DNA of 10,893 nt from DAOVFN01 sp964484305. GTDB taxonomy: Archaea; Aenigmatarchaeota; Aenigmatarchaeia; QMZP01. Position numbers and translations under genes: made by a program. The DNA lies in NCBI GenBank assembly GCA_964484305.1, contig CAZAEI010000030.1, positions 1-10,893 of the forward strand. Reading direction: 5' to 3'. The number at the start of each line of letters is the position of its first letter. Position 1 is the stretch's first letter. The notes under the pieces are model-generated. The model made no database searches and was not told the origin of the DNA. It saw only the letters and a list, made by a program, of their open reading frames with translations. This document shows, piece after piece, positions 6,020-10,893 of the stretch.

Positions 6020-6067
6020 GTTTATATTAACACAGCCCGCTTATTATAATTATTCGGGGGTGAGGGC
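6020..6067. promoter_or_regulatory. Interleaved divergent promoters and cysS ribosome binding site
   Basis: This 48-nt gap between divergent starts holds two AT boxes. TTATTATAAT (6041-6050), read on the minus strand, is centred about 26 bases before the membrane-protein ATG, giving a leaderless transcript. TTTATATTAA (6021-6030) is placed to start plus-strand transcription near 6052, leaving a short leader that contains GGGGTGAGGG (6057-6066) just before the cysS ATG. Each TATA box thus lies on the far side of the other gene's start. Confidence 0.55.
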
Positions 6068-7516
6068 ATGGCATTGAGGTTCTACAATACCCTGACAAGG
6101 AGGAAGCAGGTTTTCAGGCCCCTCAGGAAGGGAGATGTCAGGCTCTATAGTTGCGGGCCGACCCTTTATGGATATGCCCATATAGGCAACTTCAGGTCCT
6201 ACACGTTCTCTGACATTCTCAGGCGATATCTCGAATGGAAGGGATTCAGAGTCAAGCAGGTCATGAATATAACTGATGTCGGCCACATGACCATGGATGA
6301 TGTGGCAGATGCAACAGGAGAGGACAAGATTGAGAAAAGGGCCAGGGAGGAGAAAAAGAGCCCCCGGGAAATCGTTGAATTCTACAAAAAGGCCTTCTTG
6401 GATGACTGGAGGAAGCTGAACATGAGAGAACCCATGGCAAGGCCGCATGCCACAGGTTATGTTAAGCAGATGATAGAGATGATAAAGAAACTGATAAAGA
6501 ACAGACACGCTTATGAGGTCAATGGTTCTGTATATTTCCATGTGCCCAGCTTCCCGAAGTACGGGAAGCTATCCGGCAACACCATCGAGCAGCTCAAGGC
6601 CGGTGCGGGGGGAAGGGTTGAGCACAATCCTGAGAAGAAGAACCAATTAGATTTCGCATTGTGGGTGAGAAACCCAAAACATATAATGCAGTGGGACTCT
6701 CCCTGGGGAAGTGGATTCCCAGGATGGCACATAGAGTGTTCTGCAATGAGCATGAGCCTGCTGGGAGAAACTATAGACATCCACACCGGCGGGGAGGACA
6801 ACATATTTCCCCACCACGACTGCGAGATAGCCCAGTCAGAGGGGGCGAACCAAAAGCCATTTGTCAGGTACTGGATGCATACAAGACATCTCATAATAGA
6901 AGGAAAAAAAATGTCCAAGAGACTAGGGAACTGCTATAGACTTGATGAGCTTCTTGAGAAGGGATATTCTCCACAAGCAATAAGGTACCTGCTACTATCC
7001 GCTCACTACAGAACCAAACTAAATATGACAGAGAAGAGCCTGAAGGCAGCAGAGGTTACAGTAAAGAAAATCAAGGGTTTTGTCCAGGGCATGGCCTCGC
7101 ACAAACCCGGGAAATCAGTCAGGAACAACAAGAAGATAGATGGTATTATCAAATCTGCGAGGGAGGCCTTTGAGAAGGCCATGGACGATGACCTGGGGAT
7201 ATCCGATGCCCTCTCGGCCATATTCTCCCTGATGACCAGGGTGAACAGGGAGAGGGACGCGGGCAGGCTGAGCAGGGAGGATGCCAGCAGGGTCTATGGC
7301 TTCATGATTGATGTGGACAGGGTCCTTGGCCTCGGCCTTGAGAAGCTCCCGCTCAAGACAGACATACCAGATGAGATAACACTCCTGGCCAGTGAGAGGG
7401 AGCAGCTGAGAAGGGAGAAGCGCTTCAGGGAGGCTGACAGGCTCAGGGACAGGATAAGGAAGAAGGGCTTTGTCGTGGAAGACACCCCCGAGGGGCCCAG
7501 GATAAGGAAGGCCTGA
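6068..7516 (+). CDS. cysS: Cysteinyl-tRNA synthetase
   Basis: This 482-residue class I synthetase charges tRNA-Cys with cysteine in the cytoplasm. The Rossmann catalytic domain begins with YSCGPTLYGYAHIGNFRSY (27-45), where HIGN is the usual cysteinyl form of HIGH. Zinc ligands that recognise the substrate thiol fit C29, C224 (in GWHIECSAMS), H249 and E253 (HHDCE). The KMSKS loop is KMSKR (281-285). PHATGYVKQM (126-135) and SFPKYGKLSG (161-170) are family signatures, and the C-terminal part is the helical tRNA-binding domain. The segment NITDVGHMTMDDVADATGED (67-86) differs from the E. coli form and appears to mark a distinct subgroup of the family. Length is normal. A strong GGGGTGAGGG ribosome binding site precedes the ATG. 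Codon composition is more AT-rich in the middle (about 6240-7080) than in the ends. A hydrolase follows 9 nt later. Confidence 0.96.
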   Translation: MALRFYNTLTRRKQVFRPLRKGDVRLYSCGPTLYGYAHIGNFRSYTFSDILRRYLEWKGFRVKQVMNITDVGHMTMDDVADATGEDKIEKRAREEKKSPREIVEFYKKAFLDDWRKLNMREPMARPHATGYVKQMIEMIKKLIKNRHAYEVNGSVYFHVPSFPKYGKLSGNTIEQLKAGAGGRVEHNPEKKNQLDFALWVRNPKHIMQWDSPWGSGFPGWHIECSAMSMSLLGETIDIHTGGEDNIFPHHDCEIAQSEGANQKPFVRYWMHTRHLIIEGKKMSKRLGNCYRLDELLEKGYSPQAIRYLLLSAHYRTKLNMTEKSLKAAEVTVKKIKGFVQGMASHKPGKSVRNNKKIDGIIKSAREAFEKAMDDDLGISDALSAIFSLMTRVNRERDAGRLSREDASRVYGFMIDVDRVLGLGLEKLPLKTDIPDEITLLASEREQLRREKRFREADRLRDRIRKKGFVVEDTPEGPRIRKA

Positions 7517-7525
7517 GTGATTGCC

Positions 7526-8347
7526 ATGAAGATTACCTTCCTGGGTACCGGAGGTGGGAGATGGGTCGTGCTCAGGCAGCTCAGGGCCTCCGGGGGATTC
7601 GTCCTGGAGCTCGAGAACGAGGTTATTCATATTGACCCAGGACCCGGTGCCCTGGTGAGGGCCAAGGAGTACGGCGTTGACCTCTGCAAGCTGACCGCGG
7701 TCCTGGTATCACACAGGCATCAGGACCACTTCAATGACGCGGTTCCCGTTATCGAGTGCATGACAAAGGGGGTAACAGAAAAGAAGGGGGTCTTTGCCTC
7801 AAGCAGCAAGGTCATAAGGGGCGACAAGAAATACCCGCCTGTTCTCGATTACTATCACAAAAAGGCTGTTCAAAGGCTTGAGGTCATGAAGCCCGGGGAT
7901 TCCGTCATGCTCGGCAAGGTCAGGGTGAAAGCGACCCCGACAAGGCATGGGGATAAAAAGGGCCTTGGTTTTGTCTTTGAAGGGGAGGGCCTCAGGATAG
8001 GCTATACAGGGGATGGCGAGTACTTCCCCGGCATGGAGAAGCACTTCAGGGGCTGCGATTACCTTATCATGAATGTCCTGAGGCCGCGGACAGACAGCTG
8101 GCCCGGCCACATGAACTCAGAGGGCGCAAGGAAGCTTGTAGCCAGGGCAAAGCCAAAAAGGGCCATCATGAAGCACCTGGGCATGAAGATGCTCAGGGGT
8201 GTTGCAGAAAGGGATGCCGCCTGGATAGAGAGGGAGACCGGGATCAAGACAGTAGTGGCCAGGGACGGAATGACAATAAAAGAGGGCCCTGCCGGAAGGG
8301 CTGGCAAAGAGGGTCTTGAGAGGTTCCTGGAAGAGAACGGGGACTAG
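7526..8347 (+). CDS. Metallo-beta-lactamase-fold hydrolase (RNase Z/PhnP-like group)
   Basis: This 273-residue protein opens with MKITFLGTGGG, the typical first strand of the RNase Z/PhnP-like branch. It contains IHIDPGPG (35-42) and the zinc motif SHRHQDH (H63, H65, D67, H68), then H141 in TRHGDKKGLGF, D163 in YTGDGEYF, H195 in GHMNSEGA and H218 in KHLG. It is therefore probably an active two-metal hydrolase. The branch includes nucleases and phosphodiesterases, but no tRNA-binding arm is evident, so I do not call it RNase Z. ATG 7526 is preferred over the in-frame GTG at 7517 because the fold begins exactly at MKITF and GAGTGA (7515-7520) can serve as ribosome binding site. The cysS stop is 9 nt upstream, so the two are probably co-transcribed and translationally coupled. 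The gene is convergent with the following one, 14 nt away. Confidence 0.88.
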   Translation: MKITFLGTGGGRWVVLRQLRASGGFVLELENEVIHIDPGPGALVRAKEYGVDLCKLTAVLVSHRHQDHFNDAVPVIECMTKGVTEKKGVFASSSKVIRGDKKYPPVLDYYHKKAVQRLEVMKPGDSVMLGKVRVKATPTRHGDKKGLGFVFEGEGLRIGYTGDGEYFPGMEKHFRGCDYLIMNVLRPRTDSWPGHMNSEGARKLVARAKPKRAIMKHLGMKMLRGVAERDAAWIERETGIKTVVARDGMTIKEGPAGRAGKEGLERFLEENGD

Positions 8348-8361
8348 CCCCCGAAAGAGAA

Positions 8362-10815
8362 TCAGGCCGGCCTTTTCTTTATGAACTCCGTATATATGAG
8401 CACGCCTACCAGCATGACGACGCCGGCACCTATCATGGTCCAGTAGAACATGCTTACATCATCGAGACCCCCGCTGTCGCAGATGGCCCCCTCGCAGTCC
8501 TCATCAACCTCCCCGTCGCAGTCGTCATCCTCCTCATTGCAGCATTCCTCTAGTTCTGGGAGCACAGCACCCGTGCAGTCACTCCACTGGCCGTCATGGC
8601 AGGTCTGGATTCCGAATTCACATCTCCCAACATTGGTCTTGCATGTCCTTGTTTCGCCCTCATCACAGCAGTTTGTCGCGCCCTCATCAACCTCCCCGTC
8701 GCAGTCGTCATCAATCCCGTTGCACTGCTCCAGCTTGGGATGCCCACCACCATAGCACTGGCATCTTGTCTCACTCACCGATCCCTTTCCATAGATGTTG
8801 TCAACTGTCCCATCGCAGTCGTCATCAATCCCGTTGCACACCTCTGCCTTGGGCTCGCTTGCCCCCACACACGGGCCTCCCCACTTTCCATCTATGCACG
8901 ATATCCTTCCGTCCCTGCACTGTCCGCACGGCCTGGTCTCACCCGCATAGCATATCATGGTTTTTTCAATGCATGTCTGCAGAACACCGTCTATGGTCTG
9001 GTTCTCTTCATCTATATATTTGTCGCAGTCATCATCCCGTTGGTTGTCGCATATCTCCTCCATGTTCCCCGGATAGATGCCGTTGTCCGGCTTGCAGGCA
9101 AGACCTGTCCCACTGGAGTTGCACACATAGACACCCTTGCATGCGCTTCCGGGCCAGTCCCAGCAGGGGTTCCCCATGTTCTCGCCCATGCCTGCTATGC
9201 CATCATCTATAATCCCGTTGCAGTCATCGTCCAGGCCGTTGCAGGCCTCCTCCATGCCAGGGTTTATCTCAGGGTCTGTGTCGTCGCAGTCCCCGTCCTC
9301 TGTGCAGTAGCCGTCCCCGTCCCCGTCAGCGCACGTAAAAATCAGGAAGGACTCTTCCCCATAGACCTTCCCCCCATCGCTTATCACTATGGTCATGGTG
9401 TGGTTGCCCTCCTCCTGGGTGAGGTCTGATATGTCGATATTGAATGCCCCTGGTTGAGAGGAGAACTCGACCGTGAAGGACTCCTCCCCTGAGAGCATCT
9501 TCCTGTCAGCCGTGCCTGTGACAGTGAGCGTCTCCCCTACAGCGTCATAATTATGGGCCACCTCAACAGAGTCGCTCGGGTCATCGTACTCGACCGCGCT
9601 GTATGTTACCTGTTCCTTGTTGCATTCATTCTCATCTACATAAGGTGGGCAATCCGGGGCCCCCAGTTTATAGGGCCCCATGCTCTGGTTCAGTTCGCTC
9701 TTAAGATAGACCCTGGTGTACGGCTCAAGATACCCTGCCGAGGCCCCTGTTACCTCATAAGAATCACCCCAGGCGCTTGAATTCCGGACCTTGTAGCTTG
9801 TATAGGCGCATACCATGGGCCCGTTGGGTGGCAGGTAGAAAGCAACATAATATGCCTTTGAATCAAAATCCTTGAGTATTATCTCCCCTGAGGTTCCGTT
9901 CCATTCCACCTGGGTTCTACGGCTCTGGTACACGTAGTCCTTGTATATACCACCACTGGTGTAAATAGTAGTAGCGCTTGGGCCACCGTATTTCCTGTAA
10001 TCCCTTGTCATACTTGCATCATCAAAACGGTCAACTTGCGGTTCATTGACTCTGCAATCAGTGCCTTCTAACACCCCTGGAATGTCAGCACACGGAAGCC
10101 CGCCGAGTGGCGTTATCCCTTTGGTTATCCACCCGTCTCTCGCGGACGGTACACTGTTGTCGTATCCCATCAGGCCGCAGGCGGCCCTCATCGTGACCTC
10201 GACCCCGGTAGGGTTGGATCCTTCCGTTACACCCCAGACCACTGAACCAGGAACAGCATTCTCCGGTATGCCGATGCTTTCGCTTGTGTTCTCGATAAAC
10301 TTGAGCCCCGTCACTTCAGGGTTACCATTCACAGAGTACTTCCTGAAGCTCGTGCGGGATATTGACCAGGGGCATGGATAGGATGTCCCGCAGGGGCAGT
10401 TGCATATATCCACGCCGCTGACATTGTCGCACCAGTCGCCGCCGCACAGCCCTGTCACGCTGACCCTGTACCAGAAATCCTGTTCAGGGTATTCATACCA
10501 GCTGACACTCCCACTGGCCGTGATATTGTAGCTGAATGTCTGGTTCTGGAATGTGTAATAGCTCTCATCATGGAGGTAGTTGTAGAGGCTGACCCTTCCC
10601 CTGGGGCTGCTCTCACCGTTGAAACGGACGTAAAGCTCGGCAGTCTTGGGGATAAGCTCGCTATACTTGACTGTGATGTTGGCGTCCAGATACTGGGCCC
10701 CCGGGCCATAGGACCTCCCTGTACCCTCCACCCCGATATCCACAACTGCATAGGATGTTCCTGCAAGAAGAACCGCTGCAATCAGCAGGGGAAAGGCCAG
10801 ATACTTGATGCCCAT
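8362..10815 (-). CDS. Secreted, membrane-anchored protein with five MopE-type acidic Cys modules
   Basis: This 817-residue surface protein of unknown function begins with a Sec signal peptide (MGIKYLAFPLLIAAVLLAG, ending about residue 23). Residues 24-490 form an extracellular region with many N-glycosylation sequons and paired Cys; about 420-490 look like an Ig/cadherin-type beta domain (LTVTGTADRKMLSGEESFTV). Five Asp/Cys modules follow: DGDGDGYCTEDGDCDD with ACNGLDDDCNGIIDDG (497-539), ICDNQRDDDCDKYID (588-602), VCNGIDDDCDGTVD (659-672), QCNGIDDDCDGEVDEG (697-712) and CCNEEDDDCDGEVDED (758-773). These match the MopE-type putative metal-binding motif, probably Ca-binding. Cys-rich linkers (GETRPCGQCRDGRISC, GETRTCKTNVGRC) lie between them. 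A C-terminal membrane helix (789-810) and KKRPA tail anchor it with the modules outside. The ATG at 10815 is chosen over one 18 codons upstream because the signal peptide starts there and a TATA box lies about 25 bases before it. Confidence 0.87.
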   Translation of the reverse strand: MGIKYLAFPLLIAAVLLAGTSYAVVDIGVEGTGRSYGPGAQYLDANITVKYSELIPKTAELYVRFNGESSPRGRVSLYNYLHDESYYTFQNQTFSYNITASGSVSWYEYPEQDFWYRVSVTGLCGGDWCDNVSGVDICNCPCGTSYPCPWSISRTSFRKYSVNGNPEVTGLKFIENTSESIGIPENAVPGSVVWGVTEGSNPTGVEVTMRAACGLMGYDNSVPSARDGWITKGITPLGGLPCADIPGVLEGTDCRVNEPQVDRFDDASMTRDYRKYGGPSATTIYTSGGIYKDYVYQSRRTQVEWNGTSGEIILKDFDSKAYYVAFYLPPNGPMVCAYTSYKVRNSSAWGDSYEVTGASAGYLEPYTRVYLKSELNQSMGPYKLGAPDCPPYVDENECNKEQVTYSAVEYDDPSDSVEVAHNYDAVGETLTVTGTADRKMLSGEESFTVEFSSQPGAFNIDISDLTQEEGNHTMTIVISDGGKVYGEESFLIFTCADGDGDGYCTEDGDCDDTDPEINPGMEEACNGLDDDCNGIIDDGIAGMGENMGNPCWDWPGSACKGVYVCNSSGTGLACKPDNGIYPGNMEEICDNQRDDDCDKYIDEENQTIDGVLQTCIEKTMICYAGETRPCGQCRDGRISCIDGKWGGPCVGASEPKAEVCNGIDDDCDGTVDNIYGKGSVSETRCQCYGGGHPKLEQCNGIDDDCDGEVDEGATNCCDEGETRTCKTNVGRCEFGIQTCHDGQWSDCTGAVLPELEECCNEEDDDCDGEVDEDCEGAICDSGGLDDVSMFYWTMIGAGVVMLVGVLIYTEFIKKRPA
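8499..8839 (-). repeat. Near-identical DNA repeats within the acidic Cys modules
   Basis: A 31-base stretch at 8499-8529 is identical to 8682-8712 (183 nt, 61 codons apart). A 27-base stretch at 8699-8725 is identical to 8813-8839 (114 nt, 38 codons apart). Both spacings are in frame and encode the NGIDDDCDG / CDGEVDEG core. Identity at the DNA level, synonymous positions included, indicates recent module duplication or ongoing conversion. Confidence 0.85.
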
Positions 10816-10832
10816 GATTATTCTTTGTTTGG

Positions 10833-10844
10833 TTATTAAATAAA
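10833..10844 (-). promoter_or_regulatory. TATA box of the secreted protein gene
   Basis: On the minus strand this reads TTTATTTAATAA, centred about 24 bases before the ATG at 10815, as for a leaderless archaeal transcript. The remaining 10845-10893 shows nothing I can assign. Confidence 0.55.
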
Positions 10845-10893
10845 GTTTTGAGCATAATCCCCGGAGCACATTCAGACAGCGAAGTCACCTGCG

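Noticed and set aside
6548..6570. Perfect 9-bp hairpin with 5-nt loop inside cysS
   Set aside because: It encodes the conserved cysteinyl-tRNA synthetase peptide SFPKYGKL, so the symmetry is most simply a by-product of codon choice.
6904..6911. Run of eight A just before the KMSKR loop, a possible slippage site
   Set aside because: The frame continues through both sides with conserved motifs and no alternative frame of interest follows; Lys-Lys-Met codons explain it.
7526..8347. Calling the second MBL-fold hydrolase tRNase Z, given the tRNA theme
   Set aside because: The N-terminal motif fits the wider branch, but I see no flexible tRNA-binding arm or the full RNase Z signature, so the substrate is left open.
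8499..9240. Repeated gtcgcagtcgtcatc units resembling a CRISPR-like array
   Set aside because: Spacing is irregular, units lie in frame inside a protein gene and encode Asp/Cys modules.

Overview
The window is archaeal chromosome, and the gene set shows it directly. It has a type 2 RNase HII, the archaeal/eukaryotic RNase P protein Rpp30 (Rnp3), a two-module type II secretion F-domain (ArlJ/TadC-like) membrane protein, an archaeal initiator tRNA with A1:U72 and the three G:C anticodon-stem pairs, TATA boxes about 25 bases before leaderless starts, and Arg codons dominated by AGG. The secreted multi-copy MopE-type acidic repeat protein and the several relaxed tRNA introns would fit a DPANN lineage or another deep archaeal lineage with a broad-specificity splicing endonuclease. 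That placement is inference, and no gene here fixes the phylum.

Layout. Positions 2-502: AT-rich LAGLIDADG homing endonuclease of I-DmoI type, cut by the left edge. 518-714: initiator tRNA-Met gene interrupted by three introns (30, 76 and 16 nt), each with a bulge-helix-bulge-like splice structure that can be drawn by hand. 811-1506: rnhB. 1585-2256: glyoxalase II-like metallo-beta-lactamase-fold hydrolase. 2290-2913 (minus): pcm. 2973-3659: rnp3. 3660-3856: noncoding run of about seven consecutive stem-loops between two convergent genes. 3857-6019 (minus): large F-domain membrane protein. 6068-7516: cysS, followed 9 nt later by a second metallo-beta-lactamase-fold hydrolase (7526-8347). 8362-10815 (minus): secreted, membrane-anchored protein with five MopE-type Asp/Cys modules.

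How the parts relate. A loose theme is RNA and translation: initiator tRNA, the RNase P protein that helps mature tRNA 5' ends, cysteinyl-tRNA synthetase and RNase HII. Otherwise these are short independent transcription units with their own promoters. Only cysS and the hydrolase after it look like an operon. The two large minus-strand genes make cell-surface or envelope proteins.

The most unusual content is the left 700 bases (a homing endonuclease next to a triply interrupted initiator tRNA) and the stem-loop run at 3660-3856.
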